Assembly: GCA_015956445.1 (NCBI GenBank)
Contig: WIUZ02000023.1
Coordinates: 124,001-188,000 of the forward strand
Length of the DNA stretch: 64,000 nt
Direction of reading: 5' to 3'
DNA from: Thelephora terrestris
Taxonomy: Eukaryota; Basidiomycota; Agaricomycetes; Thelephorales; Thelephoraceae
The notes under the pieces were generated by a model, which was given only the letters and a program-made list of their open reading frames with translations, searched no databases and was not told the DNA's origin. This document shows, in pieces, positions 11,291-20,939 of this stretch (position 1 is the first letter of the stretch; each line of letters begins with the position of its first letter). A program made the position numbers and the translations under genes.

Positions 11291-11466
11291 CGGATACTAT
11301 TCCATTACCCATGGGTCATGGGTTGTACAATGGTATCTTTTCTCCATGGGTCATGGGTTGTACAACGCGTTGTACAACGTTGCATGACCCATGACCCATG
11401 GAGAATTGTCACGATGTATGGTCCATGACCCATGGAGAAAAGATAGCTGAACCCTGTGGCACTCGG

Positions 11467-11711
11467 CCATGAATCCTGTCGATGACAAACGGCGGCCATA
11501 CAGCCACCTCCAGTAACCCTCTCGACAATGCGGGGTCTTGAAGTATCTGTTCCACTGTGAGTGGTAACGGTGGGGCCCAGATGGGCGTGGATGTTGAACG
11601 CGCGGAACGGTGTTGGGAGAGCGTGACGGGGATAGCTGTTACGCTATTACCGCCGACACTATACCTTATTGAGTTGGTCGGTGATCGGACCGACAAAAAA
11701 CGACCAGGTCC
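11467..11711. other. Flank of foldback element, no gene assigned
   Basis: This is the continuation of the DNA that was adjacent to 6867 before the foldback element inserted. A minus-strand open stretch crosses from here into the foldback (11409-11795), but I see no family in it. Confidence 0.3.
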
Positions 11712-12000
11712 ATGTTCACGTTTATATGCAAACGGCTGTACTACAGCGAGCAAAGGGAAGAATATGTAAGGGTGTTCGTGAACGATGCCAGACAACGATT
11801 AGAGTTCTGCGGTGCCGGTGAAAACGGCATGTGCAAGCTAGATGAGTTTGTGAAAAGCCAGCGGTACGCCAAGAACAACGGATTTCAGGATTTCGAAAAG
11901 CGAAATTGGCACAGCAGATGTTGAACGAGTTCCTAACGAGTTTTCATGGCGCTGTGCTGCTTTTGACGTAAGCATATCATCTCTAAATTGTACAATGGAC
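11712..12000 (+). pseudogene. Histidine acid phosphatase (phytase-like) C-terminal remnant, copy 1
   Basis: The frame at 11712-11924 reads REEYVRVFVNDARQRLEFCG and GMCKLDEFV, then QRYAKNNGFQDFEK. This fits the C-terminal end of fungal histidine acid phosphatases (a VRVLVND...L.FC..G.C.LDEF type pattern). The catalytic RHG and HD motifs, which sit further N-terminal, are absent. The remnant is one end of a tandemly duplicated segment; the second copy is at 14205-14700. The DNA after it matches copy 2 to about 12050. Confidence 0.62.
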
Positions 12001-12160
12001 AGAACCGACCCTCTTGTTGTACCATCTTAATTTTCTCACCACCTATATAATTCACTCGACGTTTCAAGACACCGTCAGGGAAATGCGAAAATCCTTGCTG
12101 GGGTTGATGCGATGTCTGGAAAACAAGGATTACAGATTCGCCAAAAACACTCACTGACGA

Positions 12161-13827
12161 TCATCCATCGACAGGTGTCATCGTCATCGTCAGCTCCCCA
12201 ACCATTCCCCTGATCTTCTCCTCCACACTTGGATCGATATGGTAAGAACCGTCAAGCTCCAGTTTGTCGAGTCTGTGCCCAGAGGACATGAGGTGGTCGA
12301 GGAAGGTCGTAAAGGGACCCCAATCGCTGCCGCCGGTTTTGAACTGCCAGCCCGAAGTTATGCGGAGGTGTTGGAGGTGAAGGAACATCTCGTCCCGATC
12401 GAAGTCCCGGAAGATAAAGTCAGAACGTGTGTTCTTGAAATGTATGGCTCTCAGGTACGGGAGTTTGGCGGACAAGTCTGCCGCGAGTATGAGCTCTTTG
12501 TGTATTCGAACGTGGGTAATGTCTTCCCGAGGGAGGTATGCGATAAGGTCAAAGACGAAACCCCTCGCCAGGAGACCCCGACCCAGGCGGACGACAGTGA
12601 TAGTCACATATGTGTCCATCCATTCTGGCGCAGAGGGAGAAAAACCGGCTCGACCTGGGCCTCCGACAAAGACGATGAGGGTACCATAGAAGGAAAGGGA
12701 AAACCCAAGTCCCAGCCCACTTTCGAGGCTTCTGCGACGTTGGACGTAGTCCCGGACGTTTGGCCCGATTATCTCGGGAACATCGCCGGCTGTAACGTCC
12801 GATAGCCTGACGGTTAGATCATCCATGTTCCTGGGACAGTCTAGTTGGTGAAGGAGCGTAAAGACCCCCTGCGGGCGTCCCGCCAAGTCGAGTTTCCTCA
12901 GGTGGGCGAGTGGTACCCGAAAGGAGCTACCGTCATCGTCGTCTGGGATCGAATTCCCAGCAAGTGTGACTTCCTGGAGAGAAGGGTTGGAGCGAAGCAT
13001 GGAGAGTATTTGGTGCAAAGTTATCATGGGTGTGGGGGATGGATTGTCGAGGGTTAAGGCTGTGAGTACAGATGTGTTTGACGTGATGGGGTCCCACGAT
13101 GAGATTGTGAGGTTTTCGAGCTCGAGCCGTCGCAGCTTCGGGAAACGATAACAGGCGAAGAAGTCCGAGACGTCTGGTGGATCTTCCAAATCCTCAGCCC
13201 ATACGACAACCGACTCCACGCTACTAGTCCGAATCCCATCGCAGCAGGCTAGCGAAGAGAGTATAAACCCCAGAAACTCTGAACCTCTGGTACGGAAATG
13301 AACCAGCCGTATGGTGTCCCGCGCGGCTCGATCCTGGAGTGCATTTAGCAAGGCTGTCGTCGAACCTATAGTCTTTGAGGTCTCCGTTGAACACAAGATT
13401 GAGTGGGACTGTTGGGTGTAGAAGGTGTCGTCTTGTCCAATCTTCCAGGTCGCTACCCCAGAAACTCCAAACTTCTGGGGTGCGTGAGGCGACCTCGAAC
13501 CAGTGATGGCAAACAAACAGGAAGTTATGAGATCTCTTCTCCGACGGGCCAAACTCTTTCTTGAGAGTGGTGTTCCAGCGGAAAATATCCCCGAGGATTT
13601 CTGCCGGAAGTTTGGACACGTTCAGCAGTGAGTTCCGGGCGCGTTTGAGTTGGATGATCGCTGTCTCGTGCTCCCTGATTTGCTCTTCTATAGCCCGTAT
13701 GGATTTGATGTTACTTTCCCTGCTTAGCCTGGATTAGTTCTCGATTGGACTTGGATGACATGTGCACTCACACTGGGCGATCTTGTTGAGATAGCTTATC
13801 GCTGTTGGGGTAATCTGAAGGCGGCAT
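12161..13827 (-). pseudogene. F-box protein gene, copy 1, frameshifted
   Basis: Exon 1 is 13772-13827, starting MPPSDYPNSDK. The intron is 13720-13771 (GTGAGT...CAG) and exon 2 runs 12161-13719. A short coiled coil (IREHETAIIQLKRARNSLLN) leads into an F-box-like LPAEILGDIFRWNTTL. The remainder resembles the LRR-like tail of basidiomycete F-box proteins, which recruit substrates to SCF ubiquitin ligases. Compared with copy 2 (14981-16610), one extra base near 13350, after the codons for DDSL, shifts the frame. The F-box part and the long C-terminal part are therefore in different frames; the spliced length is 1615 nt, not a multiple of three. Downstream the frame is open to 12161, which suggests recent decay, or a sequencing error. 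Confidence 0.72.
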
Positions 13828-14079
13828 TGTGCCCTGATCGTAGCTCATGGAGAGGGGGAGCTGCGATTGAGAAAAAAGGCGGGGGTCAGGCGAAGCTGAC
13901 TATTATGTCGCAGGTGCAGTGATGAACAGTGATGGGTAGATGGGAGCGCACGTTGAGATCTGACCTCTGCCTGCTGAACGGTATTTTCCGGGCGGCCCGT
14001 GCCTTGTTGCCGTCCGCGCTTCCCACCGCTCTGACCATCTCTACGTAACATTGGCACCTCGTCGAAACTTTTGGGGGAG

Positions 14080-14204
14080 CTTCATCCTCTACCCCGAACC
14101 TCGGACGCATATATCACACCGAAAGCTTAGTTTTTTTGCATCACTCAATCGGTGCAACCGTCCTCGACGACCGCTTCGGACCAGAACTCGCCTCATCCCC
14201 ATCC
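14080..14204 (+). pseudogene. OHCU decarboxylase 5' fragment (promoter and first codons)
   Basis: About 14080-14130 matches the upstream region of the intact OHCU gene (the CTTCAT.CTCTACC and GCATATATC blocks, compare 16845-16880). Bases 14150-14204 match its codons for VLDEHLVPNLASSSST, here reading VLDDRFGPELASSPST. The match then stops and histidine acid phosphatase sequence begins. This is the junction of a tandem duplication, with the OHCU copy cut short. Confidence 0.55.
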
Positions 14205-14700
14205 ACGAGGATAGAACGTGGATGGTTTTCGAGACTTTCCTCATTTCTGGCCGGATGACCGTCGAAAGGCTGACTTGTGCACAACCCGAGTCGTCGCCTC
14301 GATCTCCCGACTGATGAGGTGGTGGAACTGGGTGACTGTGGATGGGGTAGCCGACTACTACCGCGAGCCAAGGGAAGAGTACATGAGGGTATTCGTGAAC
14401 TATGCCAGACAACGATTAGTGTTCTGCGGTGCCGGTGAAGATGGCATGTGCAAGCTAGATGAGCTTTTGAAAAACCAGCGGTATGCCAGGAACGACGGAT
14501 TTCGGGATTTCAAAAAGTGCAATCATACCGGCGGTGAACAGGCTCCTACCTGCTCCTATCCCCGACTGGGTTTTGGGCTTTTATGCACTCTAATGGCGCT
14601 CATGGTCACCACCCTGTTCTACTTTAAAGGCAAGCATATCACCTCTAAATTGTACAATGGACAGAACCGACCCTCTTGTTGTATCATCTTGGTTTTCCCA
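14205..14700 (+). pseudogene. Histidine acid phosphatase C-terminal remnant, copy 2, with hydrophobic tail
   Basis: Bases 14205-14290 read RTWMVFETFLISGRMTVERL, like the segment before the conserved C-terminal block of histidine acid phosphatases. Bases 14373-14523 then read REEYMRVFVNYARQRLVFCG, GMCKLDELL and RNDGFRDFKKC in another frame. A hydrophobic stretch (FGLLCTLMALMVTTLFYF) follows and could be a C-terminal membrane anchor. The catalytic N-terminal motifs are absent and the frame changes at least once. It is the second copy of the remnant at 11712. Confidence 0.6.
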
Positions 14701-14980
14701 TCACCCCACACGACTTGTAGACACCGCTATCAACAAGTCTCGGTTATTGATCCTACGCGCTACTAAGTGTCTTAAATCGCCCACAGGTTTTTCTGTACAG
14801 TTTCAAAAATTCTCATTGGAGATGCAGAAGGTGTGGAGGTAAAGGGTACAGGTTTTGGCGGTAACGCTAGCGTAACCCAAAACAAGAATTAACTAGGAGG
14901 ACGTTGATGGAAACTGGGAAAAATGCTCGCTGACAACTGCGGTGGGAAAAGAGATGAGGAGCAACGAACGAATCGCAAGT

Positions 14981-16610
14981 TCACAATATCAACTCCCGAA
15001 CCATTCCCCTGATCTCCTCCTTCACCGTGTAGCTGATATGGTCAGACTCGCAAAGCTCGAGTCGGTCCAGTCTGTTCCCAAAGGATTTGAGGTGGTCAAG
15101 GAAGGCTTTCAATAGACACCCATCGTTGTGGTGTTTGTCGTCCTCGTGAAAGGTGATGCAGAGGCATTGGAGGTGAGGGAAAATCTTGTCCTGACCGAGG
15201 TTCGAGAAGCGGACGTGAAGAGGTGCATCCAGGAAGTGTATTTCCCTTACGTATGGGAATTTGGCGGACAAGACTGCCGTGGATATGGACACATGGTGTA
15301 CTCGAAGGTGGGTAATCTCTTCCCGAGGGACGTATGTAGCAAGGTCGAGGAGGAAATGGTTCTCCAGGCCCCCGATGACGATCGTTATCCAGTCTGGTGC
15401 CCATTCCGTTGCAGAGGAAGGAACGTCGCCTCGGCCTGGGTCTCCGACAGTGAATCTGGGGTAACCACGGCAGTGGGAAAGCTCAAGTCCCAGCCCACTT
15501 TCGGGGCTTCTTTGACGTTGAAGGTAATCCCGAAGGTATGGTCCGATGATCACGGAAATATCGTCGACTGTGACGTCCGATAGGTGGAGGAACAAATCGT
15601 TCATGTTCCTGGGATAATCTAGATGATGAAGGAGCACAAAGCCACCCCGCGTGCGTCCGAACAACTTGAGTGTCCTCAGGTGGGCGAGTGGTACCCGAGA
15701 TGAGGTACCGTCATCATCATCTGGGATCGAACTCCCAGCAAGTGTGACTTCCTGGAGAGAGGGGTTGGAGCGAAGTATGGAGAGTATTTGGGGCAAAGTT
15801 ATCATGGGTGGGGGGAATGAATTGTCGAGGGTTAAGGCTGTGAGTACAGATGTGTTTGACGTAATGAGGTCCCAGGATGAGATCGTGAGGTTTATAAGCT
15901 GGAGCTGTCGCAGCTTCGGGAAACGATAGCAGGCGAGGAAGTCCGAGACCTCTGCTGGATCTTCCCAATCATTAACCCGTAAGACGACCGACTCGACGCT
16001 ACTGGTCCGAATCCCGTCGCGGCTGGCCAGCGAAGAGAGTATAGAGCCCATGAACCTTGAATTCCTGGTACGGAGATGAACCCGCCGTATGGTGTCCCTC
16101 GCGGCTCGATTCTGGAGTGCATTTGACAGGCTGTCATTGAGTCTAGATCCCCAGCCTTGGTAGTCACCGTTGAACACAAGGTCGAGTGGGACTGTTGCGT
16201 GTCGAAGGTGTCGTCGTGTCCAATCTTCCAAGTGGGTACCCCAGCAACTCCAAACTTCTGGGGTGCGCGAGGCGACCTCGAACCAGTGATGGCAAACAAG
16301 CAGGAAGTTGTGAGATCTCTCCTCCAACGGGCCAAAATCCCCCTTGAGAGTGGCGTTCCAACGGAAGATCTCCCCGAGTACTTCTGGCGGAAGTTTGGAC
16401 ACGTTCAACAATGAGTTTCGGGCGCGTTTGAGTTGGATAATCGCCGTCTCGTGCTCCCTGATTTGTTCTTCCAAAGCCCGTATGTAATCGATGTTGACTT
16501 CCCTGCTTAGAGTGGATTAGTCCGCGATTTGACATGGGTGACATCTCTGCTCACATTGAGCAGTCTTGCTGGGGTAGCATTTTGCCGTTGGTAGAAGGGG
16601 AAGGCGGCAT
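14981..16610 (-). CDS. F-box protein, copy 2, intact (two exons)
   Basis: Exon 1 is 16555-16610 (MPPSPSTNGKMLPQQDCS), the intron is 16503-16554 (GTGAGC...CAG) and exon 2 is 14981-16502. The product is 525 residues. Residues ~20-50 form a short coiled coil (ALEEQIREHETAIIQLKRAR). The F-box-like motif follows (LPPEVLGEIFRWNATL ... CHHWFEVASRTPEVWS). The rest, to the end, has scattered Leu-rich blocks (FPKLRQLQLINLTISSWD, NPSLQEVTLAGSSI) like the irregular LRR tails of basidiomycete F-box proteins. The expected role is substrate choice for an SCF ubiquitin ligase; the substrate is unknown. Transcription is divergent from the OHCU decarboxylase gene, ~275 bp apart, so the two may share a promoter region. 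Confidence 0.82.
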
Positions 16611-16885
16611 TGTGTCTTTACGGAGCTCGTGCAAAGGGGGATTGAAATTCAGTGGGTCAGCGCAGCGGTTGGGACGCGGGAACCCGTACAGTCGCGCGCC
16701 CGGGTGGCCCAGCCATATCGGGATCTTCCGAGGCACGTGCGGCTCAGAACCACGGCCGCACTTGCAGCTGAGCGCTTGAGCCTTCCGTCCGAGTTTCCCG
16801 CCGTCTCCTGTATCGAAGCAGAACTCATTGCACTTATAGAACGGCTTCATTCTCTACCTCTCCCCCGAGCGCATATATCGTCTTC

Positions 16886-17539
16886 ATGGCTTGTTCCGCT
16901 TCCATGGCCTCTTCGACCCTGGTGCAACTTCCATCTCTCGACGAAATCCAAACCGGTACTTCAGAACCAGACGGCGGACGGGACGCACTAAATAAAGTCG
17001 TGTCCACCCTATTCGAGCACTCACCCGTCCTCGACGAACACCTCGTCCCAAACCTCGCCTCGTCCTCGTCCACAATCACATCCTACATCGACCTCGTCGA
17101 CCGATCTGCGGCGATAATCCGATCATGGACACCTGCCCTCCAATCCTCTTTCATATCGGGACACCCTCGGATCGGCGAACAGAACCCTGCGCAACTCTCG
17201 GCTCTTAGCACATCGGAGCAAGCGAGGTATCACACGCCACCGTGGGTGATTGAGAGGCTTGGGTGGTTGAACGGGGTGTACGAAGAGAGGTATGAGGGGT
17301 TGAGGTATATCACGTTCGTGAATGGAAGGACGAGAACGGAGGTTTTGGAGGAGATGGAGAGTGCGTTGGGTGTTGAGAAAGCTCGGGGGCCTGGATGGGG
17401 GGGAGAAGGCGGAGAGAATTCCTCGGCTGTGGTGAAGGTCGAGGTAGGTGGGGAAGAGTGGTTGAAAGAGTTGGAGAGAGCGGTCGGGGAGGTCATCTTG
17501 ATCGCGAAGGATCGAGTGAGGAAACTCGGGCTTGCTTGA
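16886..17539 (+). CDS. 2-oxo-4-hydroxy-4-carboxy-5-ureidoimidazoline (OHCU) decarboxylase
   Basis: Single-exon frame of 217 codons. Family hallmarks in order: LPSLDEI near the N-terminus, LFEHSPVLDEHL (~residue 43), SYIDLVDRS, SGHPRIGEQN (~residue 92), LSALSTSEQ, RLGWLNGVYEERYEGLRYI and TFVNGRTRTEVLEEMESAL (~residue 150). OHCU decarboxylase performs the third step of urate breakdown, giving S-allantoin from OHCU; in many fungi it is peroxisomal or cytosolic. Fungal forms are about 200-230 residues, so this one is full length. No clear PTS1 is seen, since the protein ends KLGLA. Two ATGs (16886 and 16904) are possible starts. The gene is divergent from the F-box gene, and a partial copy of its 5' end lies at 14080-14204. 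Confidence 0.88.
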   Translation: MACSASMASSTLVQLPSLDEIQTGTSEPDGGRDALNKVVSTLFEHSPVLDEHLVPNLASSSSTITSYIDLVDRSAAIIRSWTPALQSSFISGHPRIGEQNPAQLSALSTSEQARYHTPPWVIERLGWLNGVYEERYEGLRYITFVNGRTRTEVLEEMESALGVEKARGPGWGGEGGENSSAVVKVEVGGEEWLKELERAVGEVILIAKDRVRKLGLA

Positions 17540-17696
17540 ACATGAAGTCGACGACGCGCACAAACTGTCTGGACAAACTCTGTGCGTAATTTACACCGGC
17601 ACACTCGACTACGAACATCTTTGTGGAACGAATCATCAATTACAGCCGGTCGAAAGCCGGGAGGAACTTCTCCGAGACGAAGATCGGAGGGATACT

Positions 17697-19984
17697 CTAT
17701 TTGAACGGTTTCTTGCAACCCTGGCAAGACGTGTGACACCAGCTCATTCTGGAAAACTCACAACCGGCGCACTCCAGATAGGGTCTCGCCGAATGATGTG
17801 CCAGTGGGCAAGTTGCGACCTGTCCAAACGAACGATAAGGAGCAGTATTGTTGTGCATACTGCAGCCAAGGTTGGGACAGCGCAGGAAGACGCGATTGAG
17901 AAGGCCCTCTTTGAGTACAATCTTCAACGCCCCGGCGCGATGTGCTAGATTACCGCCTGGGACGCTTTCAATGAATTTGATTCCTTCAGCGGTGGTGATT
18001 TCATCGTTATACTTGTCGTACATTAGTTCACATTGCATCCTCGCGATGGCTTCGTGTCTATTGTCGATTCACATGTCATTGAACGGCTACACCTCGGATT
18101 AGCAATGACACACACCGAGAGGCGAAACGGGAGAAGAGTTCTGAAATCAGGTTCTTGGGGGTGATTTTGGACCGTATGTCGTTTAACGCGAGATCTCGAA
18201 GAGGTTCGATCTCTAGCTGAAAGGGGTCACGGGAAAGGGCAACACATGGGGGTGAGAACTTACCGCGGTTGCAAGAGAGTAGATGACCCTTGGTGAACAT
18301 CCCGCGCCGTGCTGTGCGCGCACCTCGACACCTTGGGATTTTATGGGTGCGAAATGTATCACGTTTGTGCACGAATAGAAGAACAACGATTTCCAGCTGT
18401 TGGTGAAGTCAGCAACTCCAGCACAGACACCAAAGCGCGATAGGCTACCAGGAAAATGGTCCCATGGTGAGAACTGGCTCTTGATTGCTTTCTTCTTTCC
18501 TCTTTGCCTGTTCTACCGGTGCAGCTTCATTAGCATACACTGAACTGCTCTCCAAGTTTTCGTCCTCGGATGCGTCATCCATGTCGAAGCACTCGTCCCC
18601 CGGGTGCAGTTTCGCGACTGCCCACCAGTGAGCACGAAACGCTAGGATCAGCAAATTCACCGTCACTCACGGCTGTCGATACGTTTGAGTTTGTCACGAG
18701 CCACGATGCTCGATATGTAGATGGGGCGTAGAACCCTCGAAGTTGTCGAGCGTCTTGCCCAATACTTTCTGTCAAAGAGTACGCCTTTGCGGATCGATTT
18801 TATCAACGCGACGTCAACGCTCGTCCAATCTCTGGGACCAGAAGGTTTTTTTTCCTATAGATGGATTGAGCCTAGGAAAGGGGTGAAGCTATGGAGCTCA
18901 CGGAGCTTGCCGCAGCCAGAGTAACCGGGGGGCAGTTCACATTCCCTTTGGAAAGTTTCCACAGGAGGGTGGTCGCGTCCATCGCATGGTCCAAGTTTCC
19001 GCTGATATAACGGTCGATCTTTTCGTCAACTTTGACCCAAAGTTCCTGGGCGGACTTCTCTTCTGCGCGAGTCAAAACCGATGCCAGGTGGGTAGCATAC
19101 ATGGTCCGGACTTCCTCATGGCTGTACATGTCTGCCAGTCAGTGCGCTGCCCCTAGCCCCGGCCAGCATTGACAACTCGCCTTGAGGAATACTTGTTAAA
19201 CACTTCTTCCACGATATCACATCGCTCTAGTCCATTCCTGATGCTGTCCAAGGCGAGCCGTTTTAAAGGAGGGACGTCGTACTCGATAAACTGTCAGCCA
19301 GGATTCACCGTCGAAACCAAGGGAGATACTTTATCCGCGAGCCGATAGATCGATTTTGGTGACGGTCGAGGTATCGAATCCTCTGACAGGGAAACGATCT
19401 CCTTACTCCTTGACCTCCGGTTCTCCTTCGATCCATATGGCGCAAACTCGATATGACCGGTGTACAGATACATCAAAAAGGCCTGAAATCTGGAAAGGCA
19501 TTAGCGATGTGGCGATATCTATCTTCTGAGACGCACGTGATGAGGGCGATATCGTGAATCTTAATGACCGCTCCTTTCCCAGAAGATTCGTTCGACTCTG
19601 CGTAAGGGGGCACAGCCCTTCCCACGTCCACCGCATCCTCGTCATCTTCGAGATCGCTGTCGGAGCAGTCTCCGTAATTCTTGGCCTGCTCATCCTCGTC
19701 GATGGGCTCGGAGAAATCCTTTGGCTCTGATTCTGCGAGTTTTTCTATAGGGAGACCTTTTCAATCGCCTGGTCCGCGAGGAAGCGGAAAAGTCGATACT
19801 CACGGTTGCCGAAATACGGCACTGATCTCAACACGTGTCCGTTTGCATACAACGTCTTCGGCTTAATGATGGTGCCGGAAGCGCTATCTCTTCGCGAATA
19901 TAAGATGATTTTCGTATCCGCGAACAGTCCAGAAGAGATTGAGTCGTTTAGGGCCTCTTGCAAGGGGGGCGTGCAGGAAGCCAT
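17697..19984 (-). CDS. Dual BTB/POZ-like protein with C-terminal zinc ribbon, copy A
   Basis: Multi-exon gene read from MASCTPPLQEALNDSISSG (19984). The first BTB-like half holds DTKIILYSRRDS and LYANGHVLRSVPYF, an acidic insert with SEPIDEDEQ, then FQAFLMYLYTGHIEFAPYGS and EVRTMYATHLASV. A second BTB-like half starts near 18830 (ALIKSIRKGVLFDRKYWARR, RPIYISSIV). It has its own acidic insert (18445-18666), a FFYSCTNVIHFAPIKSQG stretch and LEIEPLRDLALNDIRSK. The last exon (17697-18057) ends in a Cys-rich block: CPNLGC, CPLAHH, CAGC, CQGCKKPFK. BTB domains mediate protein pairing and cullin-3 adaptor roles; this subfamily is uncharacterised. No break seen. The start was set by alignment with copies B-D; an in-frame ATG lies upstream at 20101. 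Whether one or two proteins are made needs transcripts. Confidence 0.7.
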
Positions 19985-20367
19985 GGTATCGACGATGGTG
20001 GTTGAAGCCAATTTGTCGCCACTCGAAAAGGAGGAAGGGGGTGAGGGCAAGCGCAGTGGATCCAACAGCGTGGGAACCACCTCATCCGCGAAGGTTTGCA
20101 ACGGCTAGGAACGATTATGGCCCTAGGCTCACTGCCAGTGATAACAAGCACACGAGACTGCAGGTGGAATCATCACGCGTCGTACATCTTATGAGCTGAG
20201 GACCCACCAGAATATATACGGGGACTTGGAAAATCGAACAAGATAATGAGACACAAATTGCATGGGTTTTCCATTTTCACGTTTACAGCTTAGCCATCAC
20301 TGGCGGGTACAGGAGAATGTAGAAACGAGACATTTCGTAGCACGACGGGGGCGCACACGCTCAGCGC

Positions 20368-20522
20368 TTAGCACTTGCACTCGGTGTCACCAGGCTTGCA
20401 CTCGCAGCTGTGGATGCAGGTCAGTATAAATCCCACACGGCGAGCACAACCAGGGGTGTGGCGAACCTCTTTGCGCATTCGCAGGGTCCGGTGCAGGCAC
20501 ATTTGCAGGCGCAGTCAGCCAT
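20368..20522 (-). CDS. Metallothionein, 31 residues, two exons
   Basis: Exon 1 is 20467-20522 (MADCACKCACTGPCECAK plus two bases), the intron is 20408-20466 (GTTCGC...CAG) and exon 2 is 20368-20407, ending CKC and stop. The product has 10 cysteines in 31 residues, at 4, 6, 8, 10, 14, 16, 20, 22, 29 and 31, mostly as CxC pairs, with no aromatic residue. That is the pattern of short fungal metallothioneins, which bind Cu(I), Zn or Cd in the cytosol. The gene is too short for ordinary ORF finding. A TATAAA box (20681-20686, minus strand) lies ~160 bp upstream of the ATG, and a 25-bp tandem repeat lies ~300 bp upstream. The donor GTTCGC is unusual but is the only one that keeps the CxC pattern. 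Confidence 0.78.
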
Positions 20523-20680
20523 GTTATCAAATGAGAATGAGGTGGTTTGCTGGTAAGGAGAAGGGAGATCAGAATAATAAGTCGTGCAGATACGAGGATG
20601 TGCAGACCGTTGTTAGAAGGTTGGGTGAAAAGTAAGAAGCAGTGGGGAACTGAGGAGACTTGGAGGGTTTCTGGTGAGCC

Positions 20681-20686
20681 TTTATA
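20681..20686 (-). promoter_or_regulatory. TATA box of the metallothionein gene
   Basis: GGCTATAAAGG on the minus strand, 160 bp before the start codon, which leaves room for a 5' UTR of about 130 nt. Confidence 0.5.
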
Positions 20687-20816
20687 GCCTTCGCTGCTCT
20701 GGTTTTCCACGCCGAGCGGTGGCTGGCGGTGGCTGAAGGAATGAATGGTGGCGCCTAGGGTGGCTCGGGGGCGGACCCTCTGTCCCTTTCCAGTAGGCGC
20801 AGGAGTTCACACGGCC

Positions 20817-20935
20817 TTTGAAAAAGATTTTACTTCGTTCCATTGTAAAAGATTTTACTCCGTTCCATTGAAAAAGATTTTTTTCCGTTCCATTGTGATC
20901 GGTGGCTGATGCAGATGCCTTCGTTCCATTACGGC
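20817..20935 (-). repeat. 25-bp tandem repeat upstream of metallothionein
   Basis: Three copies of a 25-bp unit (AAAAGATTTT followed by CTCCGTTCCATTG) at about 20817-20898, and a partial fourth with GTTCCATT near 20930. The array is ~300-400 bp upstream of the metallothionein start and could be a regulatory array; no known metal-response core was seen inside it. Confidence 0.6.
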
Positions 20936-20939
20936 TAAC

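Larger units (their letters stand above)
6877..11457. mobile_element. Foldback (FB/MULE-like) element, 4.58 kb, with 9-bp target duplication
   Basis: The two halves are reverse complements of each other over almost their whole length. The terminal repeats match from TTCAGCTATCTTTTCTCC (6883) and its complement ending at 11451. The direct repeat GGCACTCGG flanks the element at 6868-6876 and 11458-11466; a 9-bp duplication is typical of MULE and FB elements. Order from the left: terminal repeat, about 50 tandem 35-bp units (7055-8850), a unique segment, CCTAA-type repeats (about 9013-9270), a unique arm (9270-9513), a loop of about 150 bp (9514-9665), then the mirror image with about 29 units (10262-11290). 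No transposase is encoded. The first six bases of the two ends differ, so the exact ends are approximate. The insertion lies ~140 bp upstream of accessory gene A. Confidence 0.82.

Noticed and set aside
3317-11670. CGACACTATCCCTAATCTAG (3317) and CGACACTATACCTTATTGAG (about 11650) as transposon A ends
   Set aside because: They are in the same orientation, not inverted, and about 75 % alike; may be chance.
12239-12805. Plus-strand 188-codon frame
   Set aside because: Shadow of the F-box copy 1 coding strand.
17230-17739. Minus-strand 169-codon frame
   Set aside because: Opposite strand of the OHCU decarboxylase gene.
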